7,319 bases of DNA from MGBC120314 sp964403785 (GCA_964403785.1 CAYOHM010000087.1:1-7319); one strand, 5' to 3'; shown: positions 1 through 6,488, counted from the first letter of the stretch. Notes: generated by a model from the letters alone, not told the origin. Numbers and translations: made by a program.

Positions 1-67
1 AATTCCTTTCCATTAAATTTCCATTTCTGCAAAAGGCAATATCCATGTATTTCTAACGATTAATATC

Positions 68-96
68 TTGTATATGCGCCGCAATTCATATAAAAT
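68..96 (+). promoter_or_regulatory. Candidate sigma-A promoter for the ABC permease
   Basis: TTGTAT (68-73) and TAAAAT (91-96) are separated by 17 nt; an overlapping TATAAA (89-94) gives an alternative -10 with a 15-nt spacer. A start point near 103 would leave a leader of about 36 nt before the ATG at 140. The -35 keeps only the TTG of the consensus. Because the region is AT-rich, this is suggestive only. The rest of 1-130 shows no gene, riboswitch or RNA that I recognise. Confidence 0.35.
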
Positions 97-139
97 GATA
101 CTATAACCGATACACCTACAAAGCATAAGGATGTGTTAC

Positions 140-937
140 ATGAAAAATAAATGGCTTATCAAAGTATTAAGATTTATGATTTGGATGGCTGTGTGGCAGC
201 TTATATCACTGCTTGTCCGCGATATGATTCCATTTGCAGGTCCATGTGAGACCATAATTACTTTGGTGCAGCAAATGCTGCATTTGGACTTTTATATAGC
301 AGTCTGGACCACCTTTTCGGGAATTGCTCTCGGCTTTATCACCTCGCTTGTCTTGGGAACGCTTCTGGGGTATGCTGCCTATTTTAACGAAAAAGTGAAT
401 TTCTGGCTGACACCTGTGATTGATTTTTTCAGGTATATTCCGATGATTACCTTCACAATTCTGGCAATTATGTGGACAAAATCTTCGGCACTCGCATTTG
501 AGGTTGGTATATTCCTTTCATTTCCTGTGATTTATAAGCATACTCTCACAGGTCTTAAAAAGAGTGACCAGCACTACCTTGAGCGTGCACGCTCCATCAA
601 AATGCCTCTTTTCAAGAAAATGATTTTCCTTTACCAGCCCGTGGCAATGCCTGATTATTTAAGCGGTTGTCACAGAGCGAGCAATATGTGCTGGAAATCG
701 GGAATAATTGCCCAGTTTTTGGGAATGACGAAGCAGTCCATCGGAAGTATGCTCTATGTTGCACGTGACAATGCTGATGTTGCTTCGGTTTTTGCATGGA
801 CGATAGTGACGGTGGCGCTGAGCATTGCCTTTGAAAGAATTGTAATAAGACTTTTATCCACCGACCACCTCAATGCCGGCAGGGTTGATATCCAGAAGAT
901 TTTTGAAGAGATTAATAATGACGAAGTCAGCCTGTAA
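140..937 (+). CDS. ABC transporter permease, NitT/TauT (SsuC-like) family
   Basis: The gene encodes an integral membrane permease of 265 residues, close to the usual size of about 250-270 for this family. Its relatives take up nitrate, sulfonates, taurine or thiamine-like compounds together with a binding protein and an ATPase. Several hydrophobic stretches are visible (roughly residues 5-26, 52-80, 89-113, 118-134 and 211-236, counted from the chosen start). They flank a cytoplasmic EAA-type loop, LERARSIKMPLFKK...PVAMPDYLSG, at about 147-176. The following segment ASNMCWKSGIIAQFLG matches the family pattern W-x-x-x-I-x-A-E-x-x-G, with Q in place of the usual E. A further ATG lies at 131, but AAGG (127-130) abuts it; the same site is 9 nt from the ATG at 140, so 140 is preferred. 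No binding-protein or ATPase gene is adjacent: upstream is 130 nt of non-coding DNA and downstream is a terminator. The substrate cannot be inferred. Confidence 0.85.
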   Translation: MKNKWLIKVLRFMIWMAVWQLISLLVRDMIPFAGPCETIITLVQQMLHLDFYIAVWTTFSGIALGFITSLVLGTLLGYAAYFNEKVNFWLTPVIDFFRYIPMITFTILAIMWTKSSALAFEVGIFLSFPVIYKHTLTGLKKSDQHYLERARSIKMPLFKKMIFLYQPVAMPDYLSGCHRASNMCWKSGIIAQFLGMTKQSIGSMLYVARDNADVASVFAWTIVTVALSIAFERIVIRLLSTDHLNAGRVDIQKIFEEINNDEVSL

Positions 938-956
938 AACACAGGCTGACTTTTTT
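924..956 (+). terminator. Intrinsic terminator overlapping the permease stop codon
   Basis: A perfect 11-bp stem (AGTCAGCCTGT at 925-935, ACAGGCTGACT at 941-951, extendable by one A-T pair) with the 5-nt loop AAAAC runs straight into TTTTTT (951-956). The left arm includes the last codons of the permease and the first base of its TAA stop. On the minus strand the hairpin is followed by TTCGTC rather than a T-tract, so it should terminate the convergent DUF1653 transcript poorly, though it may still act as a 3'-end stabiliser for it. Confidence 0.9.
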
Positions 957-971
957 GGATGTTCTTGATAA

Positions 972-1532
972 TCACCTTAATCGGTTTATCTCATATTTGG
1001 CTTTTGTTTGTATACATGTCCTCAGCGAAGAGTAACGAAGCTCTATCGGTCCGTCAGGAACTGTTACATCAAGCGAGGCTGCCATCGCATTTATCAGCTC
1101 ATCATTAAGTTTCTTCTTATTCTCTGACAGAAATTTTGCTTTTTCATTCATTCCATTGATATCCAGAAACTCCATAAGTATCGGGTCAGGCTGTTTTTCA
1201 CTATATGATTTTTCTTCTTTTTTTTCTTCTTTTTTTTCTTCTGTTTGTTCTTTTACTTTTTCTCCTGCTTTACAGGCGTAATGCTCTTTTATTTCCTCTG
1301 CCGAAACCTTCTCAAATCTGAACGTCTGCTCCACATCCGGGTACTTAAGATGGTCCACTTCGCTTATAAACATATCAAGAGGTCTTACATAAACACTAAA
1401 ATCATCATACAGTGCCTGATATACAACCATTTTCTCCTTCGTTTCCGAATGGATAGCTATGTTTAGTATCTGATAATATTTATTTTTAAAATGTCTGTAA
1501 AACTCGCCCGGTACCGGAATACTGTTTATCAT
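972..1532 (-). CDS. DUF1653 domain protein with charged linker and conserved C-terminal region
   Basis: The protein has 186 residues. Residues about 7-75 match the DUF1653 pattern: PGEFYRHFKNKYYQI, then an HSET turn, VVYQALYDDF, YVRPLDMF and a SEVD...YPDV...FRFE ending. DUF1653 proteins are usually small and of unknown biochemical role. A lysine/glutamate linker (about 76-115, with the repeated unit EEKK near 98-108) joins it to a predicted helical C-terminal segment (about 116-186: LMEFLD, LNDELINAMAASLDV, LRYSSLRTCIQT, EINRLR). I recognise that segment as a recurring extension in Lachnospiraceae copies. There is no signal peptide or membrane segment, so it is probably cytoplasmic. The start is well supported by AGGAAG (1541-1546) with an 8-nt spacer. 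It follows transaldolase by 55 nt and has its own candidate promoter. It is convergent with the permease, with 34 nt between stops. Function is unknown. Confidence 0.85.
   Translation of the reverse strand: MINSIPVPGEFYRHFKNKYYQILNIAIHSETKEKMVVYQALYDDFSVYVRPLDMFISEVDHLKYPDVEQTFRFEKVSAEEIKEHYACKAGEKVKEQTEEKKEEKKEEKSYSEKQPDPILMEFLDINGMNEKAKFLSENKKKLNDELINAMAASLDVTVPDGPIELRYSSLRTCIQTKAKYEINRLR
1209..1241 (-). repeat. 12-bp tandem repeat with A8 runs inside the DUF1653 gene
   Basis: On the plus strand CTTC followed by eight Ts occurs twice in tandem (1214-1225 and 1226-1237), flanked by a third CTTC (1238-1241) and five Ts (1209-1213). On the coding strand the unit reads GAAGAAAAAAAA and encodes the EEKK linker repeat. 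Loss or gain of a whole unit keeps the frame and changes linker length by four residues. A slip inside an A8 run would shift the frame and remove the C-terminal region. Confidence 0.85.
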
Positions 1533-1558
1533 ACTGCTGCCTTCCTTTTCTGTTTACT

Positions 1559-1586
1559 TTTATATCTGTCATATATCCATTGTCAG
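1559..1586 (-). promoter_or_regulatory. Candidate sigma-A promoter for the DUF1653 gene
   Basis: Reading the minus strand, CTGACA (1586-1581; five of six matches to TTGACA) and TATAAA (1564-1559; five of six matches to TATAAT) are 16 nt apart. The -35 begins just past the transaldolase stop codon. Initiation near 1552 would give a leader of about 20 nt holding the AGGAAG ribosome binding site. I see no hairpin terminator between transaldolase and this promoter, so read-through from the sugar operon is also possible. Confidence 0.45.
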
Positions 1587-1587
1587 G

Positions 1588-2229
1588 TTAGACGGCACTA
1601 TCTGCCTTGAATTTAGCAATTCCGGCATCCGTCAGAGGATGATGAACCATCTGCTCAATTATTTTGTACGGAACCGTTGCAATATCCGCACCTGCCAGTG
1701 CACAATCAGTTACATGAATAGGATTTCTTATACTTGCACAGATTATTTGTGTTTTAAGGTCATAATTGGAGAAGATAGCGGCAATATCCTCAATCAGCCC
1801 AACTCCCGGCTGCGAAATATCATCCAGTCTTCCCAGAAATGGAGATACATATGCTGCTCCTGCCCTGGCAGCAAGCAATGCCTGATTTGCCGAAAAAATC
1901 AGTGTCACATTTACCTTGATTCCTTCTGACGAGAGAACCTTAGTTGCCTTAAGCCCCTCCACAGTCATCGGAATCTTAACCACCATATTCGGATGAATAG
2001 CTGCAATTTCCCTGCCCTCTTTAATCATTCCTTCTGCATCCTCGGTGTCAGCCTTAACTTCACCGCTGATTGGTCCGTCCACTATTGAGGCGATTTCCCT
2101 GATAACCTCATTAAAATCACGTCCTGACTTTGCAATCAGGGAAGGATTTGTCGTAACTCCACATATAACTCCCATATCATTTGCAATTCTTATTTCGTCT
2201 ACATCTGCTGTATCAATAAAAAATTTCAT
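1588..2229 (-). CDS. tal: Transaldolase, small TalC/MipB (fructose-6-phosphate aldolase-like) subfamily
   Basis: This is a 213-residue cytoplasmic (beta/alpha)8 enzyme of the short class I aldolase subfamily. It exchanges a dihydroxyacetone unit between sedoheptulose 7-phosphate and glyceraldehyde 3-phosphate in the non-oxidative pentose phosphate pathway. Visible motifs are FFIDTAD with Asp6, GVTTNPSLIAKSG (24-36) and VVKIPMT with the Schiff-base lysine Lys85. Also present are VNVTLIFSANQALLAARAGA (106-125) and YVSPFLGRLDD (127-137). Glu57 in GEVKA and Phe131 in SPF are the residues expected in true transaldolases; fructose-6-phosphate aldolases have Gln and Tyr at these places, so transaldolase is favoured. 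The length is normal. AAGGAG (2242-2237) lies 7 nt before the ATG. It starts 17 nt after xylB ends, so it is very probably the third gene of the sugar operon, feeding xylulose 5-phosphate into central metabolism. Confidence 0.92.
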   Translation of the reverse strand: MKFFIDTADVDEIRIANDMGVICGVTTNPSLIAKSGRDFNEVIREIASIVDGPISGEVKADTEDAEGMIKEGREIAAIHPNMVVKIPMTVEGLKATKVLSSEGIKVNVTLIFSANQALLAARAGAAYVSPFLGRLDDISQPGVGLIEDIAAIFSNYDLKTQIICASIRNPIHVTDCALAGADIATVPYKIIEQMVHHPLTDAGIAKFKADSAV

Positions 2230-2246
2230 ATTAGTTCTCCTTGATT

Positions 2247-3710
2247 TTAATTTTTATACAAATCTTTCACTGCGGGATAAATTTTCACAAATTCCTCGTA
2301 CCTTTTCTGGTATTTTAAAACCAGCTTCTTCTGCGGCTTCACCGTATCTATAACCTTCACAACCGTGTTTGCCGCCTCCTTTACCGATGCATACTCCCCG
2401 CATGCAACTGCTGCCAGAATGGCGCTTCCAAGTGCAACTCCCTCCTGTGCCTCGATTATTTCCAGCTCAAGATTAAGCACATTTGAAATAATATTTTTCC
2501 AAAGCAGGCTCTTTGCACCGCCTCCGCAGATTTTGCTTTTCGTAATCACAAGTCCCTGTCCTCTTGCAATCTCCAGTGAATCCCTAAGTCCGAATGCCAC
2601 TCCCTCCAATACCGCCTGTGTCATTTTTTCTCTCGAGGTATCCATACTCATCCCGATAAATGCAGAGCGCACAAGCGGGTCATTGTGGGGCGAGCGCTCA
2701 CCCATCAGGTACGGAAGGAAAAATACATTATTTTCCCCAAGTCCTTCTATCCTCTCCTGCTCCTTTGCGTAGTCCGAGGTCTTAAGAATCTCCTCCATCC
2801 ACCACCTGCTGCAGGAGGCCGCACTAAGCATACAGCCCATAAGATGATATCCGCCGTCTGCGTGTGCAAAGGAATGGAGTGCATTATTTTCATCCGACAA
2901 AAATCTGTCGCTGCTTATGAAAATAGTTCCAGAGGTTCCGAGTGAAATATTACAATTTCCGTCACCAACCGTTCCGGTTCCGACAGCCGCAGCTGCATTA
3001 TCGCCTGCTCCGGCAGCCAGAACAGTATCCAAGCCTACACCAAGCTCCTTTGCAAGCTCAGGCTTCAGCTTTCCGGTTATTTCATAGCTTTCGTAAATTT
3101 TAGGAAGCACATTTCTGTTAATACCACAGATTTCAAGCATTTCCTCAGACCAGTCCCGTTTCTTTACATCAAAGAAAAGCGTTCCCGATGCATCCGACGG
3201 TTCTGTTGAAAAGACACCGGTAAGCCTGTATGCAATATAATCCTTCGGCAGCATTATTTTATTGATTTTCTTAAAATTCTCCGGCTCATTTTCACGGACC
3301 CACAAAAGCTTCGGTGCGGTAAAGCCCGCAAATGCGATATTCGCCGTATATTGTGAAAGCTTTTTCCTGCCTATTACATTGTTAAGATACTCGCACTCCT
3401 TAAAGCTTCTTGTGTCATTCCACAGTATTGCCGGACGAATGACATTATCCCTGTCATCCAAAAGCACAAGTCCGTGCATCTGTCCGCCGACGCTCAATGC
3501 GCGTATCTGCTTTCTGTCACAGACAGCAGTCAGCTCTTTTAATCCTGCAATGACAGCATCATACCAGTCACATGGATTCTGCTCCGACCATCCCTCTTGG
3601 GGGAATATAAGCGGGTATTCCTTGGAAACAATATTCTTAATACTACCCTTCTCGTCCATCAGCAAAAGCTTAACCGCCGATGTACCCAGGTCAATTCCGA
3701 TATACAGCAT
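2247..3710 (-). CDS. xylB: Xylulokinase (FGGY carbohydrate kinase family)
   Basis: The enzyme phosphorylates D-xylulose with ATP to D-xylulose 5-phosphate in the cytoplasm. Its 487 residues match the usual XylB length. The N-terminal ATPase-fold domain has the phosphate loop IGIDLGTSAVK (4-14), the sugar-contact motif GGQMHGLV (75-82) and ILWNDTR (95-101). LPKDYIAYRLTG (154-165) and SDASGTLFFDV (172-182) follow. GAGDNAAAAVGTG (234-246) contains Asp237, the expected catalytic base. The second domain carries NISLGTSGTIF (254-264), LPYLMGERSPHND (333-345) and GGGAKS (397-402), typical of the nucleotide-binding side. AGGAGG sits directly after the upstream stop codon and overlaps it by one base, with a 9-nt intergenic gap, which indicates translational coupling with the isomerase gene. 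FGGY kinases can drift in specificity (ribulose, fuculose), but the motif set and the neighbouring transaldolase favour xylulose. Confidence 0.93.
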   Translation of the reverse strand: MLYIGIDLGTSAVKLLLMDEKGSIKNIVSKEYPLIFPQEGWSEQNPCDWYDAVIAGLKELTAVCDRKQIRALSVGGQMHGLVLLDDRDNVIRPAILWNDTRSFKECEYLNNVIGRKKLSQYTANIAFAGFTAPKLLWVRENEPENFKKINKIMLPKDYIAYRLTGVFSTEPSDASGTLFFDVKKRDWSEEMLEICGINRNVLPKIYESYEITGKLKPELAKELGVGLDTVLAAGAGDNAAAAVGTGTVGDGNCNISLGTSGTIFISSDRFLSDENNALHSFAHADGGYHLMGCMLSAASCSRWWMEEILKTSDYAKEQERIEGLGENNVFFLPYLMGERSPHNDPLVRSAFIGMSMDTSREKMTQAVLEGVAFGLRDSLEIARGQGLVITKSKICGGGAKSLLWKNIISNVLNLELEIIEAQEGVALGSAILAAVACGEYASVKEAANTVVKVIDTVKPQKKLVLKYQKRYEEFVKIYPAVKDLYKN

Positions 3711-3719
3711 AACTCCTCC

Positions 3720-5195
3720 TTATAGTGATACAAACGGATTTTCAGTCTTATAAAGCATTCCCTTCGGCTGGTTAAACCCGATTTCCTCCACTCCGAGATA
3801 TTTAAACACCTCAAACAATGTCCTGCCGTAATGTCCGAACGCAACTGCTCCGTGATGCGGGAAATTTTTTTCCACAAGGACATGGCGATAGAATCTTCCC
3901 ATTTGTGGAATTGCAAATATTCCTATCGCACCGAATGAACGGGTTGCCACCGGAAGTACCTCACCCTGTGCCACATAAGCTGCAAGTTTCGCGTCTGCAC
4001 TGCTCTGAAGCCTGAAAAACGTAATATCACCCGGCACAATATCACCTTCAAGAGTACCCTGTGTTACCTCCTTTGGAAGTGAACGTGCCATAATTAACTG
4101 ATATTTCATTTCACAGAAGGAAAGCTTTCCTGCTGATGTATTTCCACAATGGAAGCCCATAAAGGTATCCTTTAAGGTATAGTCAAATTTACCCTTAATA
4201 TCTGCATCATACAAATCCTTCGGGACCGTGTTGTTAATGTCAAGCAATGTCACTGTATCATTGCTTATGACAGTTCCGATAAATTCGCTTACTGCGCCGT
4301 AAATATCCACCTCACAGGACACAGGAATACCCATTGCCGTCAATCTTGAATTCACATAGCACGGCACGAAGCCAAACTGTGTCTGAAATGCAGGCCAGCA
4401 TTTTCCGGCAATACATGCGTATTTTCTTGAGCCCATATGCTCCTTCACCCAGTCCAGTAATGTCAGCTCATACTGTGCAAGCTTCGGAAGGATTTCCGGC
4501 TTTTTGTTGCCCGCACCCAGCTCTGCCTCCATGCTCTTTATCACCTCGGGAATCCTCTCATCCCCTGCGTGTCTGTTAAAGCTTTCAAATAAATCCAGCT
4601 CAGAATTTTCCTCAATCTCTATTCCAAGGTTATACAACTGCTTAATCGGTGCATTGCACGCCAGAAAATCCTGTGGTCTTGGTCCGAAGGAAATGACCTT
4701 AAGATTATTAAGACCCACTATTGTCCTTGCAATCGGTTCAAACTCATGAATCATATCGGCGCACTCGTCCGCAGTTCCGACAGGATATTCAGGAATATAT
4801 GCCTTCACATTACGAAGCTTCAGGTTATAGCTTGCATTTAACATACCGCAATAGGCATCCCCGCGTCCCGATATAAGATTATTTCCCGTTTCCTCCGCCG
4901 CTGCAACAAACATAACCGGTCCGTCGAATTTCTTAGCCAGCAGCGTTTCCGATGTCTCCGGTCCAAAATTACCAAGATAAATAACGAGTGCATCGCAGCC
5001 TGCCTTGTTCACAGCCTCCAAAGCAGCCAGCATATGTGTTTCATTTTCAATACAAACCGGACACTCATAGATTTCTCCATATTTCGCCGTATATGCCTCA
5101 ACTACCGCCTTCCTCCTCGTTTCCGATAAGGACATAGGAAAACAGTCCCTGCTTACCGACACAATACCCAGCTTAATTTGTGGAATATTAATCAT
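3720..5195 (-). CDS. L-fucose/L-arabinose isomerase-fold ketol isomerase, probable pentose (xylose?) isomerase
   Basis: The protein has 491 residues and the architecture of the FucI/AraA superfamily: two Rossmann-like N-terminal domains (about 1-165 and 166-345) and a C-terminal domain that completes the metal site. Candidate Mn2+ ligands and catalytic residues are Glu295 in SCEVDIYGAVSE, Asp319 in LLDINNTVP, His349 in FMGFHCGNTSA and the His447-His448 pair in FPHHGAVAFGHYG. These enzymes interconvert aldoses and ketoses. The next genes are xylulokinase and transaldolase, and there is no AraD epimerase, so D-xylose (or D-lyxose/D-arabinose) is a likelier substrate than L-fucose. As I recall, a FucI-like protein beside xylulokinase in Clostridium acetobutylicum was reported as a second type of xylose isomerase; I could not check this. 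The reading frame extends upstream to a TTG at 5213, but GGAGG (5207-5203) lies inside that extension and is 7 nt from the ATG at 5195, so the ATG is chosen. First gene of the operon. Confidence 0.8.
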   Translation of the reverse strand: MINIPQIKLGIVSVSRDCFPMSLSETRRKAVVEAYTAKYGEIYECPVCIENETHMLAALEAVNKAGCDALVIYLGNFGPETSETLLAKKFDGPVMFVAAAEETGNNLISGRGDAYCGMLNASYNLKLRNVKAYIPEYPVGTADECADMIHEFEPIARTIVGLNNLKVISFGPRPQDFLACNAPIKQLYNLGIEIEENSELDLFESFNRHAGDERIPEVIKSMEAELGAGNKKPEILPKLAQYELTLLDWVKEHMGSRKYACIAGKCWPAFQTQFGFVPCYVNSRLTAMGIPVSCEVDIYGAVSEFIGTVISNDTVTLLDINNTVPKDLYDADIKGKFDYTLKDTFMGFHCGNTSAGKLSFCEMKYQLIMARSLPKEVTQGTLEGDIVPGDITFFRLQSSADAKLAAYVAQGEVLPVATRSFGAIGIFAIPQMGRFYRHVLVEKNFPHHGAVAFGHYGRTLFEVFKYLGVEEIGFNQPKGMLYKTENPFVSL

Positions 5196-5216
5196 ATATA
5201 TACCTCCAAACAAAAA

Positions 5217-5251
5217 ATGAACTTTTATAAAATTATATTATAAAAGTTCAT
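5217..5251 (-). terminator. 14-bp perfect palindrome: dnaJ terminator and/or sugar-operon operator
   Basis: The arms ATGAACTTTTATAA (5217-5230) and TTATAAAAGTTCAT (5238-5251) are perfect inverted repeats around a 7-nt centre. Read on the minus strand the hairpin begins 21 nt after the dnaJ stop and is followed by TTTTTT (5217-5212), the form of an intrinsic terminator, although the stem has only two G-C pairs. The same palindrome contains the best TATAAT boxes upstream of the isomerase gene, so it could equally be a repressor operator. Both roles may apply. Confidence 0.65.
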
Positions 5252-5263
5252 CTCAAAAATCAA
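5232..5263 (-). promoter_or_regulatory. Candidate promoter of the isomerase-xylB-tal operon
   Basis: On the minus strand TTGATT (5263-5258) precedes TATAAT (5242-5237) by 15 nt; a second TATAAT (5237-5232) overlaps the first by one base and lies 20 nt from the same -35. Neither spacing is ideal. The -10 boxes sit in the centre of the palindrome, as expected for a repressed catabolic promoter. No convincing CcpA cre site was seen in 5196-5272. Confidence 0.35.
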
Positions 5264-5272
5264 TATTTAAAG

Positions 5273-6406
5273 CTATTTAAAAATACCTTTTTTCTTTTTG
5301 GCGTCAGCCGGCTGCGCAGAACCGTTCATCGCCGCATCAAATGCCCGCAGCGCCTCCTTCTGGGCTTCGTTCATTTTCTCAGGAACGGTAACAATAAGTG
5401 TCACATAATGGTCACCCCTCACCTGCTTATTTCGGATTGTAGGGAATCCCTTTCCGCGAAGCCTTACCTTGGTATGCGACTGCGTTCCCGGTTTAACATC
5501 ATACATAACCGCGCCATCTATCGTTTCAATCTTGATTTCTCCGCCGAGAGCTGCCGTAGCAAAGCTAATCGGCACTTCTGAGAATACATCAAACTCATTT
5601 CTTTCGAATTTAGGGTTGGCAGAAACACGAACCTCAACAAGCAGGTCGCCCCTTGGTCCTCCATTTGTTCCAGGATCTCCCTTGCCGGAGATTTTAATGC
5701 TCTGTCCGTCATCAATGCCTGCCGGAATATCTATTGCTATTTTTTTCTTTGTTGCAATATAACCCGTTCCATAACATTCCGGACACTTCTGCTTAATAAC
5801 CTTACCCTTGCCGTTACATTCAGGACATGTGGTCTGAACCTGCGACATACCGAAAATCGTCTGCTGCGTCGTTACAATCCTTCCGGTACCATTACATCTC
5901 GTACAGGTAACAGGAGAAGTGCCTTCCTTTGCACCCGAGCCATGACATTTGCTGCATTCGTCCTTATATGCAATTTCAATTTCCTTCTCAACACCCTTTA
6001 CGGATTCCTCAAAGGTAATTCTCACAGAAGTACGAAGTGTCGCACCGCGCATAGGACCATTCCGCCTTGATGACGAACCGCCGAAGCCTCCAAAGCCTCC
6101 AAAGCCCATATCGCCAAACATGCTAAATATATCATCCATATTAAATTCAAAGCCTGCACCGCCTGCACCTGCTCCGCCATCAAAGGCCGCATGTCCAAAC
6201 TGGTCATACTGCTGGCGCTTCTGTGGGTCGCTAAGTACCGCATACGCCTCCGAGGCCTCTTTGAATTTTGCCTCAGCTTCTTTATCTCCGGGATTGATAT
6301 CCGGATGATATTTTTTTGCTAACTGCCTGTATGCCTTTTTAAGTGCTGCATCATCCGCATCCTTACTTACACCCAGAACCTCATAATAGTCTCTTTTATC
6401 AGCCAT
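5273..6406 (-). CDS. dnaJ: Chaperone protein DnaJ (Hsp40, class A)
   Basis: This is the co-chaperone that delivers unfolded substrates to DnaK and stimulates its ATPase, in the cytoplasm. The 377 residues carry all class A parts in order. The J domain (about 5-70) has HPD at 34-36. A glycine/phenylalanine-rich region (about 74-111) includes repeated GGFGGFGG. The zinc-binding domain has four CxxCxGxG motifs (CSKCHGSG 151-158, CTRCNGTG 168-175, CPECNGKG 194-201, CPECYGTG 208-215). The C-terminal substrate-binding domains follow to about 355, then a short basic tail KKKKGIFK. Length is typical and all zinc cysteines are present. GAGGAG (6418-6413) lies 6 nt before the ATG. It follows dnaK by 83 nt, which contain a hairpin, so it is probably cotranscribed with dnaK and may also have its own promoter. 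Confidence 0.97.
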   Translation of the reverse strand: MADKRDYYEVLGVSKDADDAALKKAYRQLAKKYHPDINPGDKEAEAKFKEASEAYAVLSDPQKRQQYDQFGHAAFDGGAGAGGAGFEFNMDDIFSMFGDMGFGGFGGFGGSSSRRNGPMRGATLRTSVRITFEESVKGVEKEIEIAYKDECSKCHGSGAKEGTSPVTCTRCNGTGRIVTTQQTIFGMSQVQTTCPECNGKGKVIKQKCPECYGTGYIATKKKIAIDIPAGIDDGQSIKISGKGDPGTNGGPRGDLLVEVRVSANPKFERNEFDVFSEVPISFATAALGGEIKIETIDGAVMYDVKPGTQSHTKVRLRGKGFPTIRNKQVRGDHYVTLIVTVPEKMNEAQKEALRAFDAAMNGSAQPADAKKKKGIFK

Positions 6407-6435
6407 TTTAAACTCCTCGTAACTACCTGCACTAA

Positions 6436-6471
6436 ACTAAGCTAAGGCAAAAGCTATTACCTTAGCTTAGT
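6436..6471 (-). other. Intergenic hairpin between dnaK and dnaJ (possible attenuator or processing site)
   Basis: The arms ACTAAGCTAAGG (6436-6447) and CCTTAGCTTAGT (6460-6471) form a perfect 12-bp stem with a 12-nt loop. On the minus strand the stem is followed by TTAGTGCAGG, so only a very short U-run exists and full termination is not expected. A partial terminator, an mRNA stabiliser for the dnaK 3' end or an RNase processing site would fit. It ends 17 nt before the dnaJ ribosome binding site and does not mask it. Confidence 0.7.
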
Positions 6472-6488
6472 AGATTATTTTATAAGAA

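Noticed and set aside
1..46. A minus-strand open frame from an ATG at 46 to the left edge (15 codons), possibly a divergent gene start
   Set aside because: There is no convincing ribosome binding site before it and 15 codons are too few to recognise any protein. It would need the sequence left of the window.
1..63. A plus-strand frame open from position 1 to a TAA at 61-63, possibly the tail of an upstream gene
   Set aside because: The 20 residues resemble nothing recognisable and are rich in Phe, Cys and Asn, as expected for AT-rich non-coding DNA.
925..951. Bidirectional terminator for the DUF1653 gene
   Set aside because: On the minus strand the stem is followed by TTCGTC, not a U-tract, so only the plus-strand role is well supported.
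3262..3753. 163-codon open frame on the plus strand opposite xylB (also 2365-2772 and 2045-2353)
   Set aside because: These are antisense shadows of well-supported xylB and transaldolase reading frames, with low-complexity Ser/Pro-rich translations and no family motifs.
5196..5213. N-terminal extension of the isomerase from a TTG codon
   Set aside because: The GGAGG ribosome binding site lies within the extension and is correctly spaced from the ATG at 5195.
5949..6308. Plus-strand 119-codon proline-rich open frame opposite dnaJ
   Set aside because: It is the complement of the Gly/Phe-rich and J-domain coding sequence; the proline richness is simply the antisense of glycine codons.
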